Counted from the first letter of the stretch, positions 1-4,897 are shown. The stretch is 5,011 nucleotides of DNA from CBIFVZ01 sp966185765 (GCA_966185765.1 CBIFVZ010000135.1:1-5011); one strand, 5' to 3'. The notes: generated from the letters alone by a model not told the origin. Made by a program: numbers and translations.

Positions 1-94
1 GCGTATATTACCGCCTTCCTCTTCAGAGTCAACCCGTTTTTTCAGGGTTTTTCTCTGTCAACCCGGCGTCCTGTTTGTCAGTTGCCGTGTCGAT
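1..94 (-). other. Start of the pre-rRNA leader of an rRNA operon (structural genes outside the window)
   Basis: This is the stretch transcribed leftward from the predicted rrn P1 start at about 94; it contains P2 and leaves the window at position 1. No 16S sequence is present here. The assignment rests on the P1/P2 pair and on known gene order, since in E. coli gmhB lies directly upstream of rrsH. The stretch carries a short repeat (GTCAACCCG on the plus strand at 28-36 and again at 57-65) with a complementary GGGTT at 45-49, so small alternative hairpins are possible in the RNA. Confidence 0.8.
5..32 (-). promoter_or_regulatory. rRNA operon promoter P2 (core)
   Basis: Read on the minus strand, a -35 box TTGACT (32 to 27) is followed after 16 bp by a -10 box TAATAT (10 to 5). 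The sequence between them, beginning CTGAAGAGG and ending AAGGCGG, closely resembles the spacer of E. coli rrn P2 promoters as I recall them. The transcription start would fall just outside the left edge. P2 promoters give basal rRNA transcription and lie roughly 100-120 bp downstream of P1; the -10 boxes here are 98 bp apart. Confidence 0.85.
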
Positions 95-102
95 GGAGGC
101 GC

Positions 103-130
103 ATTATAGGGAGCGCTGAGCGGATAGCAA
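103..130 (-). promoter_or_regulatory. rRNA operon promoter P1 (core)
   Basis: Read on the minus strand, a -35 box TTGCTA (130 to 125) is followed, after the 16-bp spacer typical of rrn P1, by a perfect -10 box TATAAT (108 to 103). The GC-rich discriminator GCGCCTCC follows and the predicted start is the A at 94. The CCCTATAATGCGCC context is the hallmark of enterobacterial rrn P1 promoters. The GC-rich discriminator and short spacer are the features that make these promoters sensitive to ppGpp/DksA and to the initiating nucleotide; that regulation is family knowledge, not shown here. Confidence 0.93.
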
Positions 131-152
131 GTGCAAAAAACAAAAACTTTTT
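131..152 (-). promoter_or_regulatory. UP element of rrn P1
   Basis: Directly upstream of the P1 -35 box (about -38 to -59 from the start at 94) the minus strand is a run of A and T tracts, AAAAAG then TTTTTG then TTTTTTG. This matches the A-tract/T-tract design of rRNA UP elements, which bind the C-terminal domains of the RNA polymerase alpha subunit. Position and composition support the call; strength is not measurable from sequence. Confidence 0.8.
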
Positions 153-157
153 CAACC

Positions 158-172
158 GCTCATTTTTCATCC
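158..172. promoter_or_regulatory. Fis binding site I of rrn P1
   Basis: GCTCATTTTTCATCC matches the 15-bp Fis consensus GNTYAAWWWTTRANC at the outer G and C, T3, Y4, A5, the central W bases, T10 and R12; positions 6, 11 and 13 differ. Its centre at 165 is exactly -71 relative to the predicted P1 start at 94, which is where Fis site I sits at E. coli rrn P1 promoters. It lies between the gmhB stop codon and the UP element. Confidence 0.7.
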
Positions 173-185
173 ACAGCGACTAATT

Positions 186-746
186 TTAACGCTTTTTAAT
201 GGCTTCAGGCAGTTTTGCCAGGCTATCAATGACCATATCTGCAGCAACTTCACCTTCTGGCGTTACCGGTTTACCGGTACGCACTAATACTTTTGTTCCG
301 ACACCAGCGGCCGCTGCTGCCTGCATATCGTCGAGCTTATCACCCACCATATAAGAAGCAGCCATATCGATGTTGAGAAAATCGCGTGCAGAAATCAGCA
401 TGCCCGGCTGCGGCTTACGGCAGTCGCACTGCTGGCGATAGTCATCCAGTTTTGCTTCTGGATGATGGGGGCAATAATAGATACCGTCGAGGTCGACACC
501 GCGATCGGCAAGCGACCAGTCCATCCACTCGGTCAGTTGTTCAAACTGCGCTTCACTGAAGATACCGCGTGCAATACCCGACTGGTTAGTGACCAACACT
601 AACGCATAGCCCATTGCCTTAAGCTCACGCAGCGCGTCAATCACACCATCGATAAATTCAAACTGGTCAATCTCGTGAACATAGCCATGATCGATATTAA
701 TCGTGCCGTCACGATCGAGAAAAATGGCGGGGACGTTATTAGCCAC
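186..746 (-). CDS. gmhB: D-glycero-beta-D-manno-heptose-1,7-bisphosphate 7-phosphatase
   Basis: This cytoplasmic phosphatase removes the 7-phosphate from heptose 1,7-bisphosphate in ADP-heptose synthesis for the LPS inner core. The 186-residue product shows the HAD-superfamily pattern: the nucleophile motif DRDGT (D11, D13), TNQSG at 53-57, and the GDK loop at 135-137 with Mg-binding D136. It also has the GmhB zinc loop, C92-x-H94 then C107-x-C109, followed by the substrate-contacting R110-K111. It starts with GTG at 746, since the alignable N-terminus begins there and AGGAGC lies seven nucleotides upstream. It ends in IKKR, about five residues shorter than the E. coli protein I recall; the stop at 186-188 is clear. 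It is transcribed divergently from metN and co-directionally with the rRNA operon to its left. No intrinsic terminator is visible before rrn P1. Confidence 0.97.
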   Translation of the reverse strand: MANNVPAIFLDRDGTINIDHGYVHEIDQFEFIDGVIDALRELKAMGYALVLVTNQSGIARGIFSEAQFEQLTEWMDWSLADRGVDLDGIYYCPHHPEAKLDDYRQQCDCRKPQPGMLISARDFLNIDMAASYMVGDKLDDMQAAAAAGVGTKVLVRTGKPVTPEGEVAADMVIDSLAKLPEAIKKR

Positions 747-751
747 CGGTA

Positions 752-757
752 GCTCCT
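752..757 (-). promoter_or_regulatory. Ribosome binding site deciding the gmhB GTG start
   Basis: The minus strand reads AGGAGC here, five to six bases complementary to the 3' end of 16S rRNA, with a six-base spacer before GTG at 746-744. This well-placed Shine-Dalgarno supports the GTG as the true start; no ATG in frame nearby fits the known N-terminus. Confidence 0.75.
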
Positions 758-783
758 GTAATCACATAGTGTTTCTGGCGCAC

Positions 784-812
784 ATCATATCCCTGATACC
801 GGGGTGTGGCTA
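784..812 (-). promoter_or_regulatory. Candidate gmhB promoter
   Basis: On the minus strand TATGAT (789 to 784; five of six consensus bases) lies 17 bp downstream of TAGCCA (812 to 807; four of six for -35). A start near 777 would give a short leader before the GTG at 746. It is the best sigma-70 match I found in the divergent region on this strand, but the -35 is weak and no experiment is implied. The MET boxes begin about 19 bp upstream of it. Confidence 0.4.
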
Positions 813-823
813 TCACGCGCTGA

Positions 824-852
824 TTGATTTAGACGTCTGGATGCCTTAACAT
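824..852 (+). promoter_or_regulatory. Candidate metNIQ promoter overlapping the MetJ operator
   Basis: TTGATT (824-829) and TAACAT (847-852) are separated by 17 bp, each matching four of six sigma-70 consensus bases. The spacer contains the consensus MET box, so a bound repressor would cover the promoter, as expected for a MetJ-controlled gene. Predicted start is near 859, leaving a leader of about 70 nt before metN. An alternative -10, TATAAA at 887-892, lacks a recognisable -35. Confidence 0.5.
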
Positions 853-854
853 CC
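831..854. promoter_or_regulatory. MetJ operator: tandem MET boxes
   Basis: Position 831-838 is AGACGTCT, a perfect copy of the 8-bp MET box consensus. Two more octamers in register follow and are degenerate: GGATGCCT (839-846, five of eight) and TAACATCC (847-854, four of eight). MetJ dimers with bound S-adenosylmethionine occupy adjacent boxes cooperatively, at least two being needed, so one perfect box plus weaker neighbours is a normal operator. It should repress metNIQ when methionine and SAM are plentiful. Confidence 0.88.
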
Positions 855-913
855 ATTCCCATTACGGCCATGCCCGTATACGGCAGTATAAAAAGCCACG
901 GCTAACTCTCTAT

Positions 914-931
914 ATGATAAAAATAATCTGA
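914..931 (+). other. Five-codon upstream ORF overlapping the metN start
   Basis: ATG at 914 opens a reading frame of five codons (MIKII) whose TGA stop (929-931) shares its last base with the metN ATG in the arrangement TGATG. No clear Shine-Dalgarno precedes it. It resembles the first codons of metN itself (MIK), so it may be a chance or duplicated sequence. Whether it is translated cannot be told from sequence. Confidence 0.25.
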
Positions 932-1962
932 TGATTAAACTTTCCAATATCACCAAGGTGTTCCAGCAGGGAAACCGTTCGATCCAGGCGCTTAATAACG
1001 TCAGCCTGCACGTGCCTGCCGGACAAATTTATGGCGTCATTGGCGCGTCAGGTGCGGGGAAAAGTACGCTTATTCGCTGCGTCAACCTTCTTGAGCGCCC
1101 AACCCGGGGTAGCGTTCTGGTTGATGGCCAGGACCTGACCGCCCTTAGCGAAACACAGCTTTCTAAAGCCCGTCGCCAGATTGGCATGATTTTCCAGCAT
1201 TTTAATCTGCTCGCTTCACGTACTGTTTACGGCAACGTCGCGCTGCCGCTGGAGCTTGACAGCACGCCTCGCGCTGAAATTAAACGTCGCGTCACCGAGT
1301 TGCTGGAGCTGGTCGGCCTTGCTGATAAGCATGACGCCTATCCGTCCAACCTTTCCGGTGGTCAGAAGCAGCGTGTGGCTATCGCCCGTGCGCTTGCCAG
1401 CAACCCAAAAGTGTTACTATGTGACGAAGCCACCAGCGCGCTGGACCCGGCCACGACACGTTCTATTCTTGAACTGTTAAAAGACATCAACCGTCGCCTG
1501 GGGCTAACCATTCTGCTGATTACCCACGAGATGGACGTGGTTAAGCGCATCTGCGACTGCGTCGCTGTCATCAGCAATGGCGAACTGATTGAGCAGGATA
1601 CCGTTAGCGAAGTGTTCTCTCATCCGAAAACGCCGCTGGCCCAGCAGTTCATTCAGTCCACGCTACATCTTGATATCCCGGAAGATTACGCCCAACGTCT
1701 GAGCGCCGAGCCAAAAACTGATTCCGTGCCGCTGATGCGTCTTGAGTTTACCGGCCAGTCGGTAGATGCCCCGCTACTGTCCGAGACCGCACGCCGTTTT
1801 AATGTGAACAACAACATCATCAGTGCGCAGATGGATTATGCCGGTGGCGTCAAGTTCGGCATTATGTTGGCCGAAATGCACGGCGAGCAGGATGACACAC
1901 AGGCTGCCATCGCATATCTGCAGCAGCATCATGTAAAAGTAGAGGTGCTGGGTTATGTCTGA
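931..1962 (+). CDS. metN: Methionine ABC transporter ATP-binding protein MetN
   Basis: MetN is the cytoplasmic ATPase of the MetNI-Q importer for D- and L-methionine; two copies pair with two MetI. All ABC motifs are intact: Walker A GASGAGKST at 38-46 (K44), Q-loop Q89, signature LSGGQ at 141-145, Walker B VLLCDE at 161-166 with catalytic E166, and switch H199. A C-terminal NIL/ACT-like domain spans about residues 265-343; in E. coli this domain binds methionine and inhibits transport when the cell is replete. N295, implicated in that site, is present. The 343-residue length equals the E. coli protein. The ATG at 931 is chosen by N-terminal match (MIKLSNITKVF), though no good Shine-Dalgarno precedes it. 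It is first in metNIQ, downstream of a MetJ operator, and overlaps metI by 8 nt. Confidence 0.98.
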   Translation: MIKLSNITKVFQQGNRSIQALNNVSLHVPAGQIYGVIGASGAGKSTLIRCVNLLERPTRGSVLVDGQDLTALSETQLSKARRQIGMIFQHFNLLASRTVYGNVALPLELDSTPRAEIKRRVTELLELVGLADKHDAYPSNLSGGQKQRVAIARALASNPKVLLCDEATSALDPATTRSILELLKDINRRLGLTILLITHEMDVVKRICDCVAVISNGELIEQDTVSEVFSHPKTPLAQQFIQSTLHLDIPEDYAQRLSAEPKTDSVPLMRLEFTGQSVDAPLLSETARRFNVNNNIISAQMDYAGGVKFGIMLAEMHGEQDDTQAAIAYLQQHHVKVEVLGYV

Positions 1963-2608
1963 GGCAATGATGTGGTTACTGGTGCGCGGCATCTGGGAAA
2001 CGCTGGCGATGACGTTTGTCTCCGGTTTCTTTGGTTTTGTCATTGGTCTGCCGCTGGGCGTGCTGCTTTATATCACTCGCCCGGGCCAGATTCTTCAGAA
2101 TGCGGCGTTTTATCGCCTGATTTCTGCGCTGGTAAATATTTTCCGTTCCATTCCATTTATTATTTTGCTGGTGTGGATGATTCCTTTCACCCGCGCTATC
2201 GTTGGGACTTCAATCGGTCTCCAGGCGGCAATTGTTCCGTTGACGGTGGGCGCAGCGCCATTTATTGCCCGCATGGTGGAAAACGCGCTACTGGAAATCC
2301 CGTCGGGTCTGATTGAGGCTTCACGTGCGATGGGAGCAACACCAATGCAAATTATTCGCAAGGTTTTGTTGCCAGAGGCACTGCCAGGCCTGGTGAATGC
2401 CGCGACTATCACCCTTATCACGCTTGTGGGCTATTCTGCTATGGGCGGAGCTGTGGGGGCTGGCGGTCTGGGGCAGATTGGCTATCAGTACGGTTACATT
2501 GGCTATAACGCTACCGTAATGAACACTGTGCTTGTGTTACTTGTTGTACTGGTTTATCTGATTCAGTTCTGTGGTGACAGCATCGTTCGGGCTGTCACAC
2601 GTAAATAA
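1955..2608 (+). CDS. metI: Methionine ABC transporter permease MetI
   Basis: MetI is the inner-membrane subunit that forms the methionine translocation path as a dimer. The 217-residue protein has the five hydrophobic segments expected for MetI (roughly 17-40, 58-77, 88-108, 146-166 and 188-208). Between segments three and four is the cytoplasmic coupling loop, EASRAMGATPMQIIRKVLLP at about 121-140, which docks onto MetN. The glycine-rich stretch GGAVGAGGLG follows the fourth segment. The ATG at 1955 lies inside the metN end (stop 1960-1962), with AGAGGTG seven bases upstream; the overlap suggests translational coupling that keeps MetN and MetI in equal amounts. Length and sequence match the E. 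coli protein closely. Confidence 0.97.
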   Translation: MSEAMMWLLVRGIWETLAMTFVSGFFGFVIGLPLGVLLYITRPGQILQNAAFYRLISALVNIFRSIPFIILLVWMIPFTRAIVGTSIGLQAAIVPLTVGAAPFIARMVENALLEIPSGLIEASRAMGATPMQIIRKVLLPEALPGLVNAATITLITLVGYSAMGGAVGAGGLGQIGYQYGYIGYNATVMNTVLVLLVVLVYLIQFCGDSIVRAVTRK

Positions 2609-2624
2609 TACAACTTCACCCTCC

Positions 2625-2652
2625 TTTCAGGTTGCACTCATGCAGCCTGAAA
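2625..2652 (+). promoter_or_regulatory. Intercistronic RNA hairpin between metI and metQ
   Basis: TTTCAGGTTGCA (2625-2636) pairs with TGCAGCCTGAAA (2641-2652) to form a continuous 12-bp stem with one G-U pair (2632/2645) and a CTCA tetraloop. No U-run follows, so it is not an intrinsic terminator. In the metNIQ mRNA it sits 16 nt past the metI stop and 42 nt before the metQ ATG. A stable hairpin here could block 3' exonuclease decay or mark a processing point so that metQ mRNA accumulates above metNI; that role is inference. Confidence 0.7.
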
Positions 2653-2683
2653 CCGTGCGGGGTTCATATTCGACTCATACAAG

Positions 2684-2693
2684 AAGGAAAGGA
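2684..2693 (+). promoter_or_regulatory. Doubled Shine-Dalgarno of metQ
   Basis: AAGGA occurs twice in tandem (2684-2688 and 2689-2693) before the ATG at 2695. The first copy has the favoured six-base spacing; the second is too close to be used. This strong site fixes the start within a longer open frame that extends upstream to 2632, and fits the high translation expected of a periplasmic receptor. Confidence 0.75.
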
Positions 2694-2694
2694 T

Positions 2695-3510
2695 ATGGCT
2701 ATTAAGTTTAAAACCGTTGCAGCAATTGGCGCACTTCTGAGTTCTCTGGCACTTGTTGGTTGCGGCCAGGAAGAGAAAGACCCGAACCATATTAAAGTCG
2801 GTGTTATTGTGGGTGCTGAGCAGCAGGTCGCCGAAGTGGCCCAGAAAGTCGCGAAAGACAAATACGGTCTTAACGTTGAGCTGGTGACCTTCAACGATTA
2901 CGTGCTGCCCAATGAAGCGCTGAGCAAAGGCGATATTGATGTTAACGCCTTCCAGCACAAGCCGTATCTGGACCAGCAGATTAAAGACCGTGGCTATAAG
3001 CTGGTGCCAGTCGGTAATACCTTTGTCTACCCGATTGCAGGTTACTCCAAAAAAATCAAATCACTGGACGAGCTGCAGCCTGGCTCCCAGGTTGCCATCC
3101 CTAACGACCCGACCAACCTGGGTCGTTCACTGCTGCTGCTCCAGCAGGTGGGTTTAATTAAACTCAAAGATGGCATTGGCCTGCTGCCTACCGTACTGGA
3201 CGTTACCGAAAACCCGAAAAACCTGAAGCTGGTTGAGCTGGAAGCGCCGCAGCTGCCGCGCTCGCTTGATGATGCTCAGATTGCACTGGCGGTTATCAAC
3301 ACCACTTACGCCAGCCAGATCAATCTGACGCCAGCGAAAGACGGTATCTTTGTTGAAGACAAAGACTCCCCGTACGTGAACCTGATCGTTGCCCGTGAAG
3401 ACAATAAAGATGCAGAAAACGTGAAGAAATTCGTTCAGGCTTATCAGTCTGACGAAGTGTCTGACGCTGCTAACAAAATCTTCAACGGTGGTGCGGTTAA
3501 AGGCTGGTAA
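2695..3510 (+). CDS. metQ: Methionine-binding lipoprotein MetQ
   Basis: MetQ is the substrate receptor of the MetNI importer; it captures methionine in the periplasm and delivers it to MetI. The 271-residue precursor has a lysine-containing N-terminus, a hydrophobic segment and the lipobox LVGC with C23, so it should be lipidated and tethered to the inner membrane (residue after C23 is G, giving no Asp+2 retention signal to weigh). The mature part is an NlpA-family (lipoprotein 9) domain, with the conserved VGVIVGAEQQ, NDYVLPNEAL, NAFQHKPYLD and PNDPTNLGRS blocks. The ATG at 2695 is used because the lipoprotein signal starts there; the in-frame TTG at 2632 would add 21 unsuitable residues. 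It is last in metNIQ and is followed by a terminator. Length equals E. coli MetQ. Confidence 0.98.
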   Translation: MAIKFKTVAAIGALLSSLALVGCGQEEKDPNHIKVGVIVGAEQQVAEVAQKVAKDKYGLNVELVTFNDYVLPNEALSKGDIDVNAFQHKPYLDQQIKDRGYKLVPVGNTFVYPIAGYSKKIKSLDELQPGSQVAIPNDPTNLGRSLLLLQQVGLIKLKDGIGLLPTVLDVTENPKNLKLVELEAPQLPRSLDDAQIALAVINTTYASQINLTPAKDGIFVEDKDSPYVNLIVAREDNKDAENVKKFVQAYQSDEVSDAANKIFNGGAVKGW

Positions 3511-3545
3511 GCCAGGCTTTCACACTTTTTACACAAAATATTCAG

Positions 3546-3572
3546 GACGGGCTGCTGCCCGTCTTGTTATTT
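3546..3572 (+). terminator. Intrinsic terminator of metNIQ
   Basis: GACGGGC (3546-3552) and GCCCGTC (3557-3563) form a perfect 7-bp GC-rich stem around a TGCT loop, followed at once by TTGTTATTT. It lies 35 bp after the metQ stop and separates the methionine operon from rcsF. Confidence 0.9.
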
Positions 3573-3592
3573 GGGTCATAGATTGATTCAAT
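3564..3592 (+). promoter_or_regulatory. Weak candidate rcsF promoter
   Basis: TTGTTA (3564-3569), which is also the terminator U-tract, and TTCAAT (3587-3592) are 17 bp apart; each matches four of six consensus bases. The rcsF-trmO unit needs a promoter in this 53-bp stretch unless it depends on readthrough, and this is the best spaced pair. A second -35-like TTGATT at 3583-3588 has no good partner at normal distance. Confidence 0.25.
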
Positions 3593-3625
3593 AACCGCCG
3601 TTTGATTATTCATTGAGGAAAAATT

Positions 3626-4030
3626 ATGCGTGCTTTCCCGATCTGTCTGTTAGCACTGACTCTGAGCGGATGCTCATTGCTCAGCAGATCTCCTGTCGAG
3701 CCTGTTCAAAGCACGAGTGCACCGGTACAGCCTGAGCCAGTTCGCTCAAAAGCGCCGCGCACGGCACCGGTAAAAATTTATACCAAAGCTGAAGACCTCA
3801 TCGGCAAACCATTTCGCGATCTGGGTGAAGTGACGGGTGACAGCTGCCAGAGTAGCAGCCAGGATTCACCACCGAATATTGCGACCGCACGCAAGCGTAT
3901 GCAGATGAGTGCATCCAAAATGAAAGCGAATGCCGTCTTACAGCACAGTTGTGAAGTGACATCCGGCACACCCGGTTGCTATCGCCAGGCCGTCTGCATT
4001 GGCTCTGCGCTCAAAGTCAGTGCGAAATGA
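3626..4030 (+). CDS. rcsF: Rcs stress-signalling outer-membrane lipoprotein RcsF
   Basis: RcsF senses damage to LPS, the outer membrane or peptidoglycan and activates the RcsCDB phosphorelay through IgaA, inducing capsule and envelope genes. The 134-residue precursor has a short signal peptide with lipobox LSGC (C16); the next residue is S, consistent with sorting to the outer membrane. A proline-rich linker follows (about 22-48, many P, V, S), the segment that in E. coli threads through or alongside outer-membrane porins. The globular domain has the four cysteines C74, C109, C118 and C124, which in E. coli form disulfides C74-C118 and C109-C124. GAGGAA five bases before the ATG at 3626 is a good ribosome binding site. 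The stop overlaps the trmO start. Confidence 0.97.
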   Translation: MRAFPICLLALTLSGCSLLSRSPVEPVQSTSAPVQPEPVRSKAPRTAPVKIYTKAEDLIGKPFRDLGEVTGDSCQSSSQDSPPNIATARKRMQMSASKMKANAVLQHSCEVTSGTPGCYRQAVCIGSALKVSAK

Positions 4031-4734
4031 CCGCGTTTCATTTTGAACAAATCGGCATTATCCACTCACCGTATAAAGAGAAGTTTGCCGTACCACGCCA
4101 GCCAGGGCTGGTGAAAAGCAGCAGCGGCGAACTTCATCTGCTCCCGCCCTGGCACCAGCCGGATGCCGTACGCGGCCTCGAAGGCTTCAGCCATCTCTGG
4201 GTTCTGTTTATTTTCCATCAGACAATGGATAAAGGCGCCAGCCCAACGGTGCGCCCACCGCGCCTGGGCGGTAATACGCGTATGGGCGTGTTTGCGACTC
4301 GCTCCACTTTCCGCCCAAATCCCATTGGAATGTCACTGGTCGAACTTAAAGGCATCGAGTACCGCAAAGACAGGGTGGTGTTACAACTGGGTAGCCTTGA
4401 TCTGGTCAACGGCACACCGGTTATTGATGTCAAACCCTACCTGCCTTTTGCTGAAGCGCTGCCTGAGGCACGTGCAGGGTATGCACCGCAGGCCCCTGCT
4501 GCCAGCATGCCTGTCAGTTTTACGCCAGAGATTGCGCAACAGCTGGCTCAGTTAGACGCGCGCTATCCGCGCATCCAGGATTTTATTGTCGAAGTACTGT
4601 CGCAAGACCCTCGCCCGGCTTACCGAAAAGATGCGGTAGACAGCCGTGACTACGCGGTCTGGCTGTTGGATTTCAACGTGCGCTGGCGCGTGACAGAGCA
4701 CGGTTTCCAGGTCTTTGCACTGGAAGCGCGTTAA
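4027..4734 (+). CDS. trmO: tRNA (adenine(37)-N6)-methyltransferase TrmO
   Basis: TrmO (formerly YaeB/TsaA) uses S-adenosylmethionine to methylate N6 of t6A37 in tRNA-Thr(GGU), giving m6t6A, a modification that affects decoding of ACY codons. The 235-residue product has the N-terminal beta-barrel UPF0066 domain with GVFATRSTFRPNPIG at 87-101 and the DVKPYLP block at 134-140. The C-terminal part carries the family motif DPRPAYR at 194-200. ATG at 4027 is chosen because it gives the family length and N-terminus (MTAFHFEQIG); it overlaps the rcsF TGA as ATGA. The frame is open back to 3976, but the extra residues come from inside rcsF. No clear Shine-Dalgarno precedes it, so translation probably depends on ribosomes finishing rcsF. 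No terminator is evident after it. Confidence 0.96.
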   Translation: MTAFHFEQIGIIHSPYKEKFAVPRQPGLVKSSSGELHLLPPWHQPDAVRGLEGFSHLWVLFIFHQTMDKGASPTVRPPRLGGNTRMGVFATRSTFRPNPIGMSLVELKGIEYRKDRVVLQLGSLDLVNGTPVIDVKPYLPFAEALPEARAGYAPQAPAASMPVSFTPEIAQQLAQLDARYPRIQDFIVEVLSQDPRPAYRKDAVDSRDYAVWLLDFNVRWRVTEHGFQVFALEAR

Positions 4735-4769
4735 TTTCCTTACGGCTGCTTTTGGCCTGCCTGTCACAC

Positions 4770-4778
4770 TGGTAAACT
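4770..4778 (+). promoter_or_regulatory. Candidate proS promoter (extended -10)
   Basis: TGGTAAACT is an extended -10 element: TGN followed by TAAACT (4773-4778, four of six). An upstream TTTGGC at 4751-4756 is a poor -35 at 16 bp, which an extended -10 can tolerate. The start would be near 4785, giving a leader of about 113 nt before proS. Confidence 0.4.
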
Positions 4779-4846
4779 ACCCTCAGCGATTGCACGCGGC
4801 CTACGCCCTGCCGTCTGAAAAATGAAGGGTGCGATTCTTTTTTGCC

Positions 4847-4867
4847 ACAGGCTCGCCATGAGCCTGT
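4847..4867 (+). promoter_or_regulatory. Hairpin in the proS leader
   Basis: ACAGGCTC (4847-4854) and GAGCCTGT (4860-4867) form a perfect 8-bp stem with loop GCCAT, ending 30 nt before the proS ATG. A run of six T (4838-4843) precedes rather than follows it, so it is not a terminator on either strand. A role in translation or stability of proS mRNA is possible but not shown. Confidence 0.55.
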
Positions 4868-4897
4868 ATCAGACTGTTCATATGGAACCTTAACAAC

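Noticed and set aside
877..892. TATA-rich stretch as a second metN or gmhB promoter.
   Set aside because: TATAAA (plus) and TATACT (minus) have no acceptable -35 at 16-18 bp.
2110..2421. A 103-codon open frame antisense to metI, and similar antisense frames over metN, metQ, trmO and proS.
   Set aside because: No family resemblance, no ribosome binding sites, and the sense strand carries complete conserved genes; these are shadows of biased codon use.
2632..2694. N-terminal extension of metQ from an in-frame TTG at 2632.
   Set aside because: It would place extra residues before a normal lipoprotein signal peptide; the start at 2695 has a strong ribosome binding site and gives the exact family length.
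2640..2705. A 21-codon ORF (ATG at 2640) overlapping the metQ start in another frame.
   Set aside because: No Shine-Dalgarno, the start lies in the hairpin, and the metQ ribosome binding site and lipoprotein signal explain the region.
3976..4026. Extension of trmO upstream to 3976 inside rcsF.
   Set aside because: The added residues are an off-frame reading of conserved rcsF codons, and the start at 4027 matches the family N-terminus and length.
4786..4836. GCGATT repeated at 4786-4791 and 4831-4836.
   Set aside because: Six bases, no extension and no periodicity; expected by chance.
4847..4867. Considered as an intrinsic terminator for trmO or on the minus strand.
   Set aside because: The T-run lies 5' of the stem on the plus strand and becomes an A-run 3' of it on the minus strand, so neither orientation gives stem plus U-tract.
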